Shown here piece after piece: positions 16,978-27,133 of a stretch of 64,000 nucleotides of DNA. A model generated the notes under the pieces. The model ran no database searches, was not told where the DNA came from, and saw nothing but the letters and a program-made list of their open reading frames with translations. The stretch is from Frigidibacter sp. (GTDB lineage Bacteria > Pseudomonadota > Alphaproteobacteria > Rhodobacterales > Rhodobacteraceae): contig NZ_JAUYTT010000001.1 in assembly GCF_030695035.1 (NCBI RefSeq), positions 124,001 to 188,000 on the forward strand, read 5' to 3'. Positions within the stretch are counted from its first letter, which is position 1. Each line of letters starts with the position of its first letter. Both the position numbers and the translations under genes were made by a program.

Positions 16978-17728
16978 CCGGAACCTCGACCCCGTCCTGC
17001 ATCACCAGCAGCGTCCTGCCGCCGCGCCTCAGCACCTCTGCCACCGCCGACACGGCCACCCAATGCGAGCGGTGCACCTGCAGCCCGTCCACCGGGTCCG
17101 TCTCGGCCATCGCATCGGCAAAGCGCATCAGCAGCGTGTCTGTACCAAGCTCGGTGTGGATGACAACGTAGTGGTCGCGCACCGACAACCGCAGCAGGGG
17201 TGCCTGCCGCTCTTCTGGCAGGCGGTAGATCAGCCGGGGCAGCGCATCCTGCGGGGGCGGCGGCGGTAAGGGCAGTTCGACTTGCGCATCCGCCATCACG
17301 TTCCGCACCGCGCCGACACCCAGCGAGCCGCAGAATACGAAGAAGCCGAACTCCACATGGCTGGGGGTCGTGTCCCCCGGTCCGCTCAGCCAAAGGGTGA
17401 TGGCATAGAGCGGCGGGGTGAACAGCACCACGTTGATCGCCGAGATCACGAAGGACCCGGGCCAGATGCGGCGTGTGCAGATCCGCTCCTCGACCAGCAC
17501 CCGCACCGCGGAGCCGATCAACACTCCGAGCCCCAGCAACACCGGCCAGTAGATGGCGCGCAGGGCGATCGGAAACACCTCATAGCTGCCAAACGGCCCC
17601 GCAAGCGTCGTCATGATCGACAGCACGAACCACGTCACGACAGCAGCCGGGGCCGAGACCACACGCTTCCAGCTTGCGAACAAGCGCTTCCAGTCTTTGA
17701 ACAACGAGGTCGTCAACCGCAGCACCAT
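16931..17728 (-). CDS. Membrane-bound LytTR transcriptional regulator
   Basis: A 265-residue protein with four predicted membrane segments in the first 140 residues, a Pro-rich linker (LPLPPPPPQDAL, about 153-164) and a C-terminal LytTR DNA-binding domain (RLSVRDHYVVIHTELGTDTLLMR, VDGLQVHRSHWVAVSAV, RTLLVMQDGVEVPVSR). It is a one-component regulator that probably senses a membrane or envelope signal. The target is unknown. The stop end overlaps pdeM on the opposite strand by 47 bases. It is divergent from the thioesterase at 17842. Confidence 0.88.
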   Translation of the reverse strand: MVLRLTTSLFKDWKRLFASWKRVVSAPAAVVTWFVLSIMTTLAGPFGSYEVFPIALRAIYWPVLLGLGVLIGSAVRVLVEERICTRRIWPGSFVISAINVVLFTPPLYAITLWLSGPGDTTPSHVEFGFFVFCGSLGVGAVRNVMADAQVELPLPPPPPQDALPRLIYRLPEERQAPLLRLSVRDHYVVIHTELGTDTLLMRFADAMAETDPVDGLQVHRSHWVAVSAVAEVLRRGGRTLLVMQDGVEVPVSRAFQASVAERWPG

Positions 17729-17802
17729 TAACCAGTTTCTGGCCGATCACCTAGATGCTGCGCCTTGGGCGGGCAATGGCGCCCGTCGGGGTTGTGGAGT
17801 AG

Positions 17803-17816
17803 CGTTTTCCAAAACG
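17803..17816. promoter_or_regulatory. Palindrome in the divergent LytTR/thioesterase promoter region
   Basis: CGTTTT-CC-AAAACG is an inverted repeat with 6-base arms in the 113-bp gap between the two divergent genes, 26 bases before the thioesterase ATG. It could be an operator. A LytTR protein would be expected to use direct repeats, so autoregulation through this site is doubtful. Confidence 0.3.
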
Positions 17817-17841
17817 TTGCGCCAAAGACATAGGAATCGCG

Positions 17842-18270
17842 ATGGATGAGGGAACCAAGGCACGGGTGCGCGCCAGCTTTGCCAAGCAGAGCCTGATGGA
17901 GACATTCGGGGCCAGCCTTGACGCGCTTGCGCCCGGCAGCTGCACCATCACCGCGCCGATCGGGGCAAACGCCCGACAGCAGCACGGCGTTGGCCATGCC
18001 GGGCTGACCTTCGCGCTTGGCGATACGGCCGCGGGCTATGCCGCGCTGACCGCAATGCCCGAGGGCGCCGAGGTGATGACGGTCGAGATGAAGATCAACC
18101 TGATGGCCCCCGCCGCCGGCGCCCGGCTGATCGCCACCGGGCGGGTGGTGAAGGCGGGGCGGCGGCTGACTGTCGTTACCGCCGAGGTGGAGGCGGAAAC
18201 CGAGGCGGGCGCCCGCCGCACCGTCGCGCTGTTGCAGGGCACGATGATCGCGGTGGACCCTGCGGGCTGA
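17842..18270 (+). CDS. PaaI-family hotdog thioesterase
   Basis: A 142-residue hotdog-fold acyl-CoA thioesterase of the PaaI type. The conserved part is GANARQQHGVGHAGLTFALGDTAAG (written here as a helix start), followed by EVMTVEMKINLMAPAAG and LLQGTMIAV. Such enzymes hydrolyse aryl- or acyl-CoA thioesters in the cytoplasm; the substrate cannot be predicted. AGGAATCGCG lies just before the ATG. It is convergent with folD, 30 bases away. Confidence 0.85.
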   Translation: MDEGTKARVRASFAKQSLMETFGASLDALAPGSCTITAPIGANARQQHGVGHAGLTFALGDTAAGYAALTAMPEGAEVMTVEMKINLMAPAAGARLIATGRVVKAGRRLTVVTAEVEAETEAGARRTVALLQGTMIAVDPAG

Positions 18271-18300
18271 GGCGGGTGGCAGCGCGCCAGGGCGACGGGC

Positions 18301-19191
18301 TCAGACCGCCAGCCCCTCCGGCTCGGGCAGCCCATGCGCGCGGCAGGTCGCGGTCAGGGTGTTGGCCAGCAGGCAGGCGATGGTCATCGGCCCCACCCCG
18401 CCCGGCACCGGAGTGATCGCACCCGCCACCTCGGACGCGCTGGCGAAGTCCACATCGCCGACGAGGCGGGTCTTGCCGTCCCGCTCCACCCGGTTGATGC
18501 CGACGTCGATCACGGTCGCCCCCGGCTTCACCATGTCGCCGGTGATCATCTCGGGTCGGCCCACCGCCGCCACGAGGATATCCGCCCCCCGGCAGACCGA
18601 CGCCAGATCCCTGGTGCGACTATGCGCCACCGTCACCGTGCAGCTTTCGGCCAGCAGCAGCTGCGCCATCGGCTTGCCGACGATGTTGCTGCGCCCCACG
18701 ACCACCGCGTTCAGCCCCGACAGGCTGCCGAGGTGATCCCGCAGCATCATCAGGCACCCCAGCGGCGTGCAGGGCACCATCGCCTTCTGCCCGGTCCCCA
18801 GAAGCCCGACATTGAGGATGTGGAAGCCGTCGACGTCCTTGCCGGGTTCAATCGCATTGATCACCAGATCGGCGTTCATGTGGCCTGGCAGCGGCAGCTG
18901 CACCAGGATGCCATTCACCGCCGGATCGGCGTTCAGCCGCGCGATCAGCGCCAGCAGGTCGGCCTCGGGCGTGTCCGCCGCCAGCTTGTACTCGAAGCTG
19001 GCCATGCCTGCCTCCAGCGTCTGCTTGCCCTTGTTGCGGACATAGACCTCGCTGGCCGGATCCTCGCCCACCAGCACCACCGCGAGCCCGGGGGTGATCC
19101 CGTGATCGGCCTTCAGCCGCGCCACGCCCTCCGCCACCTGCCCGCGCACCCGCGCTGCAAAGGCCTTGCCGTCGATGATCCGTGCCGTCAT
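18301..19191 (-). CDS. folD: Bifunctional methylenetetrahydrofolate dehydrogenase/cyclohydrolase
   Basis: A 296-residue FolD that interconverts 5,10-methylene-THF, methenyl-THF and 10-formyl-THF with NADP. Clear family signatures are [52 protein letters not shown] and [14 protein letters not shown]. The start overlaps the stop of the chorismate mutase gene upstream by 4 bases. With fhs (19627-21315) it forms the one-carbon folate block of this strand. Confidence 0.96.
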   Translation of the reverse strand: MTARIIDGKAFAARVRGQVAEGVARLKADHGITPGLAVVLVGEDPASEVYVRNKGKQTLEAGMASFEYKLAADTPEADLLALIARLNADPAVNGILVQLPLPGHMNADLVINAIEPGKDVDGFHILNVGLLGTGQKAMVPCTPLGCLMMLRDHLGSLSGLNAVVVGRSNIVGKPMAQLLLAESCTVTVAHSRTRDLASVCRGADILVAAVGRPEMITGDMVKPGATVIDVGINRVERDGKTRLVGDVDFASASEVAGAITPVPGGVGPMTIACLLANTLTATCRAHGLPEPEGLAV

Positions 19192-19496
19192 TCCCCGTCA
19201 TCCCCTTTGCCAAGAACGTCTTCCTCGCGCGCGATGAAGAACTCCATCATCTCGCGCCACAATGTTTCGGCCAGCTCGGGCGGCAGCCCTGCCACAATCG
19301 CCCGCGCCCGCACCTTGGTCACCACATCCTCGACACGGGTCTCGATCCGGGCGGGCAGGCCCTCGCCGGGTTTCAGCTCGATGGCGCGGTCGATCATCCC
19401 CATGCGCTCGGCCAGAAGGTCGACCAGCGCGGTGTCCAGCCGGTCGATCTCAAGGCGCAACTCGGCCATGCTGGCGATATGCGGAAGCTTGGTCAT
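19188..19496 (-). CDS. Chorismate mutase (AroQ class, monofunctional)
   Basis: A 102-residue all-helical chorismate mutase that turns chorismate into prephenate for Phe/Tyr synthesis. [20 protein letters not shown] is the typical opening helix. R and K residues follow in the positions expected for the active site ([18 protein letters not shown]54/R58 region), then [14 protein letters not shown]. The ATG at 19496 was preferred; the frame stays open further upstream without a family match. It is coupled to folD by ATGA overlap, an arrangement common in Rhodobacterales although the pathways differ. Confidence 0.9.
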   Translation of the reverse strand: MTKLPHIASMAELRLEIDRLDTALVDLLAERMGMIDRAIELKPGEGLPARIETRVEDVVTKVRARAIVAGLPPELAETLWREMMEFFIAREEDVLGKGDDGE

Positions 19497-19626
19497 GCGG
19501 GCTCTCCTACCTTGCAGTGGCAGGCGGGGGCCTGCGGTTCGGGGCGCTTGGGCCCCGGGGAGGGGCCGCGCAAAGCTCTGCAACATCTGGCGCGCCCGCT
19601 CAACCCCATCAGAACAGCTTGGCCCA

Positions 19627-21315
19627 TCAGAACAGCCCGTCGATCTCGCCCGCGGCATTCAGGCGGATGCTTTCCGCCGCCGGCACCCGGGGCAGGCCCG
19701 GCATGGTCATGATCTCGCCGCAGATCGCCACCACGAAGCCCGCCCCTGCCGCCAGCCGCACCTCGCGCAGCGGGACGGAGTGGCCGGAGGGCGCGCCGCG
19801 CAAGCTGGGATCGGTCGAGAAGGAATACTGCGTCTTGGCGATGCAGACCGGCAGATGCCCATGCCCCGCCGCCTCCCAGGCCGCCAGCTGCGCGGCGATG
19901 CCGGCCTCGGGCACCACCTCGGCGGCATGGTAGATGCGTTTCGCCACCGTCTCTATCTTCTCCAGCAGCGGCATCGCATCGGGATAGAGCGGCTCGAAGG
20001 CAGAGGGCGTATCGGCCAGCGCCACCACCGCACGCGCCAGATCCTCGGCCCCGGCACCACCTTCCGCCCAGTGGCGGCACAGCACCGCCTGCACGCCCTG
20101 CGCGGCGCAGAAGGCCTGCACGGCGGCCAGTTCCGCTGCGGTATCGCCGGTGAAATGGTTGATCGCCACCACCACCGGCACGCCAAAGCCGCGGGTGTTG
20201 GCGATGTGGCGGCCAAGGTTGGCGCAGCCACGCTCCACCGCCGCCACATCCTCGGGCCCCAGATCGGCCCGCGCGGTGCCGCCGTTCATCTTCAACGCCC
20301 GCACCGTCGCCACGATCACCGCCGCAGCAGGGGCCAGTCCGGCCTTGCGGCACTTGATGTCAAAGAACTTCTCGGCCCCGAGGTCGGCGCCGAAGCCCGC
20401 CTCCGTCACCACGTAATCCGCCAGCCGCAGCGCGGTGCGGGTGGCGATGACCGAATTGCAGCCATGGGCGATATTGGCAAAGGGCCCGCCATGCACGAAG
20501 GCCGGCGTATGCTCCAGCGTCTGCACAAGGTTCGGCTGCATCGCCTCCTTCAGCAGCACGGTCATCGCGCCCTCGGCCTTCAGGTCGCGGGCATGAACCG
20601 GGCTCTGGTCGCGGCGGGCGCCGATGACGATGGCGCCGAGCCGGTCCTGCAGATCGGCCAGATCCCGCGCCAAGCACAGGATCGCCATCACTTCCGAGGC
20701 CACCGTGATGTCGAACCCGGTCTGCCGCGGAAAGCCGTTCTTCACCCCGCCAAGGCCCACCACCATGTCGCGCAGCGCGCGGTCGTTCATGTCCATCACC
20801 CGCCGCCAGGTGATCCGCCGCGGGTCGATATCCAGCGCGTTGCCCCAGTAGAGGTGATTGTCGATCAGCGCCGCCAGCAGGTTATGCGCCGCGGTGATCG
20901 CATGGAAATCGCCGGTGAAATGCAGGTTCATCTCATCCATCGGCACGATCTGGGCCATGCCGCCGCCCGCGGCCCCGCCCTTCATGCCGAAATTCGGGCC
21001 AAGGCTCGCTTCACGGATGCAGATTGCCGTGCGCTTGCCGATCCGCGCCAGCGCATCGCCAAGGCCGACGGTCGTGGTGGTTTTGCCCTCGCCCGCCGGG
21101 GTGGGGCTGATCGCGGTGACGAGGATCAGCTTGCCTTCCGGCCGCCCCTCCAGCCCCGCAACGAAGCCCTGCGCGACCTTGGCCTTGTCATGGCCATAAG
21201 GGATCAGGGCCTCTTCGGGGATGCCCAGCTTGGCGCCGATCTCGCGGATCGGGCGTTTCACCGCCACGCGGGCGATCTCGATATCGGTTTTGCCACCGTG
21301 TGAATTGACAGCCAC
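19627..21315 (-). CDS. fhs: Formate--tetrahydrofolate ligase
   Basis: A 562-residue enzyme that makes 10-formyl-THF from formate, THF and ATP. The ATP-binding segment is [15 protein letters not shown] (71-85). Other family blocks are [56 protein letters not shown] and [11 protein letters not shown]. The length fits the family. The gap to the chorismate mutase gene is 130 bases. Together with folD it links formate to the folate pool. Confidence 0.96.
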   Translation of the reverse strand: MAVNSHGGKTDIEIARVAVKRPIREIGAKLGIPEEALIPYGHDKAKVAQGFVAGLEGRPEGKLILVTAISPTPAGEGKTTTTVGLGDALARIGKRTAICIREASLGPNFGMKGGAAGGGMAQIVPMDEMNLHFTGDFHAITAAHNLLAALIDNHLYWGNALDIDPRRITWRRVMDMNDRALRDMVVGLGGVKNGFPRQTGFDITVASEVMAILCLARDLADLQDRLGAIVIGARRDQSPVHARDLKAEGAMTVLLKEAMQPNLVQTLEHTPAFVHGGPFANIAHGCNSVIATRTALRLADYVVTEAGFGADLGAEKFFDIKCRKAGLAPAAAVIVATVRALKMNGGTARADLGPEDVAAVERGCANLGRHIANTRGFGVPVVVAINHFTGDTAAELAAVQAFCAAQGVQAVLCRHWAEGGAGAEDLARAVVALADTPSAFEPLYPDAMPLLEKIETVAKRIYHAAEVVPEAGIAAQLAAWEAAGHGHLPVCIAKTQYSFSTDPSLRGAPSGHSVPLREVRLAAGAGFVVAICGEIMTMPGLPRVPAAESIRLNAAGEIDGLF

Positions 21316-21538
21316 TGGTCCCTCCGGGCGTCTGTTGCGCCTTCCCTGCCAAGCGCCTTAGCGCATCGCAAGCCACGGTCGCACAGGTTTGCGACCGATA
21401 CCGCAAGGAATCCGCCCCGGGTGCGGATGCCGCAGCGACGATCGGAAACATCGGGCGTTTTTCGGGAAATGTGGCGATGCGCGGAACTTCGCCGGCCCGG
21501 CGGAGTTTAGCCTGTGAAGACACCGCAGGAGACATGCA

Positions 21539-21619
21539 ATGCGTGCCGCAACCATCGCCATCAATCTCGGCTTCGGCCTGGGACTCGCCCTCGCCTCGAC
21601 CTTTCTCGTTCTGGTCTGA
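21539..21619 (+). CDS. Very small hydrophobic ORF (26 aa), possible membrane miniprotein
   Basis: ATG at 21539 is preceded by CAGGAGA, one of the best ribosome binding sites in the window, at proper spacing. It encodes MRAATIAINLGF-GLGLALASTFLVLV and ends in TGA at 21617. The whole peptide is one hydrophobic segment after a single Arg, so if made it would insert in the membrane. It sits in the gap between divergent fhs and the convergent MOSC gene. No homologue is recognised. Evidence for translation is the start signal only. Confidence 0.45.
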   Translation: MRAATIAINLGFGLGLALASTFLVLV

Positions 21620-21631
21620 GCCTTTCGGGGG

Positions 21632-22228
21632 TTAGCCCCTAACCTCCGCCAGATGTGCCCAGACCGGCTGGTCCGGCACATGCAGGCGCAGACGGTCCCC
21701 CAGCCGGAACACCCCTTCCCGTTCAACCCAGGCCGTGATCCCGCGCTTGCCCTTGGCAGCCGGCTTGAACAGCTTGCCGGCCCCCGGGTGCACCGCGTCG
21801 ATCACCTTGGCCGGCAGCGTGCAGGGGCGGTTTTCGATGTCCACCACCAACGTCGCGCCGCTGCCTGCCTGCAGGCGCGACGAGGGCGGCACATGGCTGA
21901 AATCCGGGATCCCCTTCACCACCATGCTCGCGCCCACCCAGGCCGGATCGAGGCTGTCCAGCCCCATCGCAGCGGCGATGGCGTCCAAGTCTTCCTGCGC
22001 GAGGATGGAGAACTGCCGCGTGTTGCGTATCTCGGTGTTGCGCGGATATTGCGCCGTGACGCGAGAGCAGGAGGGGCGCGTCAGTCCCGCATGCTCCTCG
22101 CCCTCTACCCCCGCAAAGGTCGCGTGAAGCTCGGGCAGCGGCGTCGCGGCGAGAGTCGCGGCGCGGTCATCCACGCGGCCCAGCCAGACAATCTCGGCCC
22201 AGACGTCGCAGGGTTTCAATACAGGCAT
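21632..22228 (-). CDS. MOSC-domain protein
   Basis: A 198-residue MOSC-domain protein (molybdenum cofactor sulfurase C-terminal type, YiiM-like). Typical are HAGLTRPSCSRV, NTRQFSILAQEDLDAIAAAMG, IENRPCTLPAKVID with a conserved Cys, and FRLGDRLRLHVPDQPVW. Such domains bind Moco or handle sulfur; a specific reaction cannot be given. The ATG at 22228 has GGAGG before it and was preferred over an upstream ATG. It follows tam by 13 bases in the same direction. Confidence 0.85.
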   Translation of the reverse strand: MPVLKPCDVWAEIVWLGRVDDRAATLAATPLPELHATFAGVEGEEHAGLTRPSCSRVTAQYPRNTEIRNTRQFSILAQEDLDAIAAAMGLDSLDPAWVGASMVVKGIPDFSHVPPSSRLQAGSGATLVVDIENRPCTLPAKVIDAVHPGAGKLFKPAAKGKRGITAWVEREGVFRLGDRLRLHVPDQPVWAHLAEVRG

Positions 22229-22241
22229 GGCAGCCTCCGGG

Positions 22242-23036
22242 TCAGAACGGATGCGCAGGCATCTGCAGCACGATGAACACCCGCCGGAAGGGGAACAGCA
22301 CGGACCCATCATCCTCGGCCGGATAGGCGGAGGCCAGCGCCTCGTCATAGCGCGCAACGAAGGCGTCTGTCTCGGCCGGGGTCAGCAGGTCCAGAAACGG
22401 CCGCATCGCCGCGCCTTCGGTGAAGCGCCGCACCGGGTGGCCCGTGCCGTCCGGGCAAAGCCGGTGGATGTAATCGGTTTCCCAGACGTTCAGCTGCCCG
22501 AGCGGCGCCAGCAGGCGATGATAGTCCATAGGCGCGCGCACCGGCGGATGCCAGTCGACGAAATCGAAACGATCGGGGAACATGTCGGCCGCAAACTCGC
22601 GCAAGAAGCGGTGCGAGGGCGCATTGAACTGGCGCGGCATCTGCACCGCCAGCGTGCCACCCGGGCCAACCAGCCCGGCCAGATGCGGCAGCAGCGTGTC
22701 ATGATTGCCCAGCCATTGCAGCGCCGCGTTGGAGAAGATCAGCGCCGGCGGCGTGGCCGGCTCCCACACCGCGGCATCCTCGGCAAGGCAGCGGCGATAG
22801 GCGCCCGTCGCCGCAGCTTCTGCCAGCATCGCAGGCGATTGGTCGATGCCGATCAGCTTGCGCCCGGGGAACAGCGCCGCCAGCGCCGGACCCACGGCGC
22901 CATTGCCGCAGCCAAGGTCGATCACATCGCCCTCGGGCAGATCCTGCACCTGCGCCAACAGGTCCAGCGCCGGGCGCAGCCGCAGGCCCCGAAACCGGGC
23001 ATAGGTCTCGGGGCTCCAATCCTTGCCGGCGGCCAT
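22242..23036 (-). CDS. tam: Trans-aconitate 2-methyltransferase
   Basis: A 264-residue SAM-dependent methyltransferase of the Tam type. It starts with KDWSPETYARFRGLRLRPA. Motif I is GDVIDLGCGNGAVGPAL, motif II LIGIDQSPAMLAEA and motif IV FSNAALQWLGNHD. WHPPVRAPMDYHRLLAPLG and WETDYIHRL are specific to the family. It methylates trans-aconitate, a spontaneous and inhibitory isomer of cis-aconitate. It lies 2 bases after ftsH and is probably co-transcribed with it. Confidence 0.9.
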   Translation of the reverse strand: MAAGKDWSPETYARFRGLRLRPALDLLAQVQDLPEGDVIDLGCGNGAVGPALAALFPGRKLIGIDQSPAMLAEAAATGAYRRCLAEDAAVWEPATPPALIFSNAALQWLGNHDTLLPHLAGLVGPGGTLAVQMPRQFNAPSHRFLREFAADMFPDRFDFVDWHPPVRAPMDYHRLLAPLGQLNVWETDYIHRLCPDGTGHPVRRFTEGAAMRPFLDLLTPAETDAFVARYDEALASAYPAEDDGSVLFPFRRVFIVLQMPAHPF

Positions 23037-23038
23037 CG

Positions 23039-24949
23039 TCAGGCCGTCGGCTCGGGTTCCAGCCCGCCCTTGGGGGCCTTGGGCTTGGTCGTCTTCGGGA
23101 TCGCCGTCACGCTGGTCGCGTTGCCCGAGGGCGGCGTCTCGTCATTGCCCGGATCGGCCAGCGGCTCGCCGCGCATCACGCGCTTGATCTCGTCGCCGGT
23201 GAGGGTTTCGTATTCCAGCAGGCCCTGGGCCAGACGCTCGAACTCTTCCTCATGCTCGGTCAGGATGTTCATCGCGCGGGTATAGCCCTCGTCGACGATG
23301 ATCTTCACCTCATCCTCGATCATGCGCTTGGTTTCAGCCGAGACGCTGAAGCCGCCGGTATTGCCCTGATAGCCTTCATGCGCCTCGGAATAGTCGATAT
23401 TGCCGATCTTTTCCGACATGCCCCAGCGCATCACCATAGCGCGCGCCACGGCCGACACGTTCTGGATATCGCCGCTGGCACCGGAAGACACCCGCTCTTC
23501 GCCCCATTTCTTCACCTCGGCGGCCTTGCCGGCCATGCCCATGGCGATGCGGTCCTTCATCTGGTCCTTGTGCCAGCTGTGGCGGTCCATCTCGGGCAGG
23601 CTCATCACCATCCCAAGCGCGGCGCCCCGCGGCATGATGGTCGCCTTGTAGACCGGATCGCATTTCGGCAGCTTGATCCCGACAATGGCGTGGCCGGCCT
23701 CGTGATAGGCGGTCATTTCCTTGTCGTCGTCGGACATGATCATCGACCGGCGCTCCGGCCCCATCATCACCTTGTCCTTCGCGCTTTCGAAATCGTCCAT
23801 CGTCACGAAGCGGCGGCCCTTGCGCGCAGCGGTCAGCGCCGCCTCGTTCACGAGGTTGGCGAGGTCGGCACCCGAAAAGCCCGGCGAGCCGCGCGCGATG
23901 GTGCGCAGGTCCACATCCGGCCCCAGCGGCACCTTGCGGGCGTGGACGTTCAGAATCTTCTCACGGCCCTTGATATCGGGGTTGCTGACGGTCACCTGCC
24001 GGTCGAACCGGCCCGGGCGCAGCAGCGCCGGGTCAAGCACGTCCTTGCGGTTGGTGGCGGCGATGATGATCACGCCGTCATTCGCCTCAAACCCGTCCAT
24101 CTCGACCAGCAGCTGGTTCAGCGTCTGTTCACGCTCATCATTGCCGCCGCCCATGCCCACGCCCCGGGCGCGGCCCACCGCGTCGATCTCGTCGATGAAC
24201 ACGATGCAGGGCGCGTTCTTCTTGGCCTGTTCAAACATGTCGCGCACACGGCTTGCGCCGACACCCACGAACATTTCCACAAAGTCGGAGCCGGAGATGG
24301 TGAAGAACGGAACCCCGGCCTCCCCCGCGATGGCGCGGGCGAGCAGGGTCTTACCCGTGCCCGGAGGGCCGACCAGCAGCGCGCCTTTCGGGATCTTGCC
24401 GCCGAGGCGGCTGAACTTCTGCGGGTTGCGCAGGAATTCCACGATCTCTTCCAGCTCTTCCTTGGCCTCGTCGATCCCGGCAACGTCGTCAAAGGTCACG
24501 CGGCCCTGCTTTTCGGTCAGCAGCTTGGCGCGGCTCTTGCCAAAGCCCATCGCCCCGCCTTTGCCGCCGCCCTGCATCCGGTTCATGAAGAAGATCCAGA
24601 TGCCGATCAGCAGCAGGAAGGGCAGCCACAGCGACAACATCGACAGGAAGCCCGATTGCTGTTGGCGTTCGACCTTCACTTCGACGTTATTGGCGATCAG
24701 CCGTTCGGTGATCTGGTCCCCGTCGGGCTTCACGGTCACATATTGCTGACCATCGGTCCCCCGCATGATCACCTGCTCGCCGTCGAGCGTGACCGAGGCC
24801 ACCTCGCCCGCGTCCACCCGCTGGACGAACTCCGAATAGCTGATCGAGCGGCTGTTCATCGTGTTCTGCCCACCTGAAAACAGGTTGAACAGCGCCAGGA
24901 TGAGCAGGAACAGCACGACCCAGAAGGCGATATTGCGCGCGTTACCCAA
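23039..24949 (-). CDS. ftsH: ATP-dependent zinc metalloprotease FtsH
   Basis: A 636-residue membrane AAA+ protease for membrane and regulatory proteins. The start is taken as TTG at 24949. GGAGG lies 8 bases upstream of it, and the resulting [15 protein letters not shown] opening is the one I know for the family. An ATG 5 codons earlier would overlap that same GGAGG. Two membrane segments (about 5-25 and 100-122) flank a periplasmic domain. Walker A GPPGTGKT is at 194-201, Walker [15 protein letters not shown] near [11 protein letters not shown], and the zinc site HEAGH at 416-420. The C-terminal tail is long and charged. Confidence 0.96.
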   Translation of the reverse strand: MGNARNIAFWVVLFLLILALFNLFSGGQNTMNSRSISYSEFVQRVDAGEVASVTLDGEQVIMRGTDGQQYVTVKPDGDQITERLIANNVEVKVERQQQSGFLSMLSLWLPFLLLIGIWIFFMNRMQGGGKGGAMGFGKSRAKLLTEKQGRVTFDDVAGIDEAKEELEEIVEFLRNPQKFSRLGGKIPKGALLVGPPGTGKTLLARAIAGEAGVPFFTISGSDFVEMFVGVGASRVRDMFEQAKKNAPCIVFIDEIDAVGRARGVGMGGGNDEREQTLNQLLVEMDGFEANDGVIIIAATNRKDVLDPALLRPGRFDRQVTVSNPDIKGREKILNVHARKVPLGPDVDLRTIARGSPGFSGADLANLVNEAALTAARKGRRFVTMDDFESAKDKVMMGPERRSMIMSDDDKEMTAYHEAGHAIVGIKLPKCDPVYKATIMPRGAALGMVMSLPEMDRHSWHKDQMKDRIAMGMAGKAAEVKKWGEERVSSGASGDIQNVSAVARAMVMRWGMSEKIGNIDYSEAHEGYQGNTGGFSVSAETKRMIEDEVKIIVDEGYTRAMNILTEHEEEFERLAQGLLEYETLTGDEIKRVMRGEPLADPGNDETPPSGNATSVTAIPKTTKPKAPKGGLEPEPTA

Positions 24950-25039
24950 GGGGGAAACCTCCATTTGTGCGGACATCCCCGGGCCGTTGGCGGCACGCGG
25001 CGTCACTTGCCGTTCAAAATAGGGATTTGGCGGTCAGGT

Positions 25040-26284
25040 TCAATCCAAGATCAGCGAGAGAAAGAAGTCCTCGTCGCCGCAGGCAAGCTCTGCGCGCCAA
25101 CCCGCCGGTCGCCCGGCGAGGGGGGCGGCGACCAGATCAGCGCCGCGCCAGACCGCCGGGGCTGCGGCGAGGGCGGCATGGGGGCGGCCGGTCTCGCGCC
25201 AGTCGGGGCAGAGGGCGAGGCCAGCGGGGCCAAGCGCGCGGATATCGCAGCCCTCCGGCTCAGGGCCCTCCAGCCGCCAGCGCCCGTCCCACAACTCGCC
25301 CGATACGGCCACTGTGGCCACCACCGCCTGCGGTTCGCGGGTGACCCGCAGCCCGCCCGCCTCGGGCAGCAGCAGGCATCCGGCCAGCGTCGCAGGTTTG
25401 CCGGCCTGCACCGCCGCCAGCGCACCCCGCAGCGCCGCGAGCCGGGGGCGATAGTCGCCGCCGCCGATCCAGCGCAGGGCGTGGGCGCCGATCCGCAGCC
25501 GGGTTTCCTCGGGCAGACCCGCAAACCCCGCCGCCAGCACCACATCGCCTGCGTCAATCCGCCCCAGCCCTCGCGCCGCCGCCAGCGCCGCCTGCGCCAG
25601 CGCCTCGCGCGCCATCCGCATCCGCGCGGCAGTGTCCAGCAGGCCCTCCGCGTCCAGCCCCAGCGGTGCCAGCGCCGCTAGCGCCTGCCGCGCCTTCACC
25701 CGGTCAAAGCGGGGATCGTCATTCGAAGGGTCTTCGGCCCAGCTGATCCCACGGACGCGCAGCCAGTCCCTCAGCGTCTCGCGGCGCGCTCCCAGCAGAG
25801 GCCGCAGCCACAGCACGCCCTCAGCAGACCGCTCAGCCGCCATCCCCGACAGCCCATCGACACCCGACCCGCGCGCCAGCCGCAGCAGCACCGTTTCCGC
25901 CTGATCGTCGGCAGTATGGCCAAGCGCCACAGCGTGGGTCCCCTGCCCCGCCGCCCACTCCGCGATCAGCCGCTGCCGCGCCCGCCGCGCCGCGTCCTGC
26001 AGGTTGCCGCGCCGGTCCCAGTCCTGCCAGCGCAGCACGGCATGCGGCACGCCAAGGGCGGCGCAGGCCGCTGCCACCGCCTCGGCCTCGACCGCCGCCT
26101 CGGCCCGCAGCCCGTGATCCACCGTCACCGCCGCCAGATCCGGCCCGCCCTCCGCCCGCCACGCCGCCAGCAGATGCAGCAGCGCCACCGAATCGCCGCC
26201 CCCGGACACGGCAACGCCCAGACGCTCGATGCGTCCGGGCGCCAAGGCCGTAATCACTGTCCGCAGCAGCGGGTCGCCCGTCAC
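25040..26284 (-). CDS. tilS: tRNA(Ile)-lysidine synthase
   Basis: A 414-residue PP-loop ATPase that converts C34 of the tRNA-Ile CAU anticodon to lysidine. The PP-loop AVSGGGDSVALLHL has the key SGGGDS at 27-32. LGHTADDQAETVLLRLARGSG and WAEDPSNDDPRFDR are family signatures. GTG at 26284 is one base after the cpoB stop and gives the usual short N-terminus. An ATG at 26335 would overlap cpoB and adds an Arg-rich stretch, so it is less likely. It belongs to the tol-pal-cpoB-tilS-ftsH run; 90 bases separate it from ftsH. Confidence 0.93.
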   Translation of the reverse strand: MTGDPLLRTVITALAPGRIERLGVAVSGGGDSVALLHLLAAWRAEGGPDLAAVTVDHGLRAEAAVEAEAVAAACAALGVPHAVLRWQDWDRRGNLQDAARRARQRLIAEWAAGQGTHAVALGHTADDQAETVLLRLARGSGVDGLSGMAAERSAEGVLWLRPLLGARRETLRDWLRVRGISWAEDPSNDDPRFDRVKARQALAALAPLGLDAEGLLDTAARMRMAREALAQAALAAARGLGRIDAGDVVLAAGFAGLPEETRLRIGAHALRWIGGGDYRPRLAALRGALAAVQAGKPATLAGCLLLPEAGGLRVTREPQAVVATVAVSGELWDGRWRLEGPEPEGCDIRALGPAGLALCPDWRETGRPHAALAAAPAVWRGADLVAAPLAGRPAGWRAELACGDEDFFLSLILD

Positions 26285-26285
26285 G

Positions 26286-27119
26286 TCACTGGCAGCCCAA
26301 GGTGCGCATCTGCGACGCCGCCTCGGCCGTGGCAAGGTGCCCCGGGAAGCGGGTGCCCACTTCGGTCAGCGTCACGCAGGCCTCTTGCGCCTGCCCCAGT
26401 TGCCCCAGCGAAGTGCCAAGCCGCAGCAGGTTGTCGGCCGCGAACGGCCCGTCCGGGCTTCCCGAGAAGCCTTCCAGATAGGCGCGTGCGGCATTCGCCG
26501 TCTCGCCCAGCTTGGTCAGCGCCTCACCGCGCCGGAAATGCGCCTCGCCGGTCAGGGGGCCACCCGTGTAGGTTTGGGTAAAGGTCGCAAAGAGGTCAGC
26601 GGCGCCGCGAAAGTCACCTTGATCGAGCACCGCCCGGGCCCGATCAAAGTCCGCCTGCTCGCCCACCGCAAGCTGTGCTCCGCCCGAAGGCGGCGCAGTC
26701 GTCCCCGGTACCGGCAGCGCCGGGACCGCGCTGCCTGCCTCGCCGCCAAGCGTGGTGGTGATGGGAAGGTTGGCGATGTCGCAGCCCGTCTCCATCTCGC
26801 ACAGACGGAACTCCAGATCGCCGACCCGGTTGGTGCCATCCGACACCACGCGGTCGATGCGGTTCTGCAGCTCTTCCGTCTGCGATGTCAGGCGCGATAG
26901 CTCCGCCTCCATCGTGTTCATCCGGTCGAGCGCGGTGGCGCCGCCCGCAGCCTGCAAGCCGGTGCCAGAGCTGACCAGCTCTGACTTCAGCGATTGCAGC
27001 GAGGCGGCCAGCTGCGACAGCTCGGCTCGGATATCGGCCAGCGTTTCAGCCTTGGCAGCCCCTGCAAAGGGGGCGGCCAGTGCAAACACGCACAGGGCAA
27101 GGCCCGGAAGCCGGATCAT
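26286..27119 (-). CDS. cpoB: Cell division coordinator CpoB (tol-pal protein YbgF)
   Basis: A 277-residue periplasmic protein: signal peptide ending AGAAKAE, an N-terminal coiled coil (about 28-105), a Pro/Gly linker, then TPR repeats (about 155-277: FRGAADLFATFTQTYTGG, GEAHFRRGEALTKLGE, FAADNLLRLGTSLGQLG). CpoB links outer-membrane constriction by Tol-Pal to peptidoglycan synthesis at the septum. It lies 14 bases after pal in the conserved order. Confidence 0.93.
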   Translation of the reverse strand: MIRLPGLALCVFALAAPFAGAAKAETLADIRAELSQLAASLQSLKSELVSSGTGLQAAGGATALDRMNTMEAELSRLTSQTEELQNRIDRVVSDGTNRVGDLEFRLCEMETGCDIANLPITTTLGGEAGSAVPALPVPGTTAPPSGGAQLAVGEQADFDRARAVLDQGDFRGAADLFATFTQTYTGGPLTGEAHFRRGEALTKLGETANAARAYLEGFSGSPDGPFAADNLLRLGTSLGQLGQAQEACVTLTEVGTRFPGHLATAEAASQMRTLGCQ

Positions 27120-27133
27120 CGCGCCCCCCGTTC

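Noticed and set aside
18334-21303. Plus-strand open frame of 989 codons opposite folD, the chorismate mutase gene and fhs
   Set aside because: Composition is that of a reversed coding strand; the minus-strand genes have full family signatures.
21316-21538. Possible folate riboswitch upstream of fhs
   Set aside because: No conserved core could be matched by eye; only ordinary GC-rich DNA seen.
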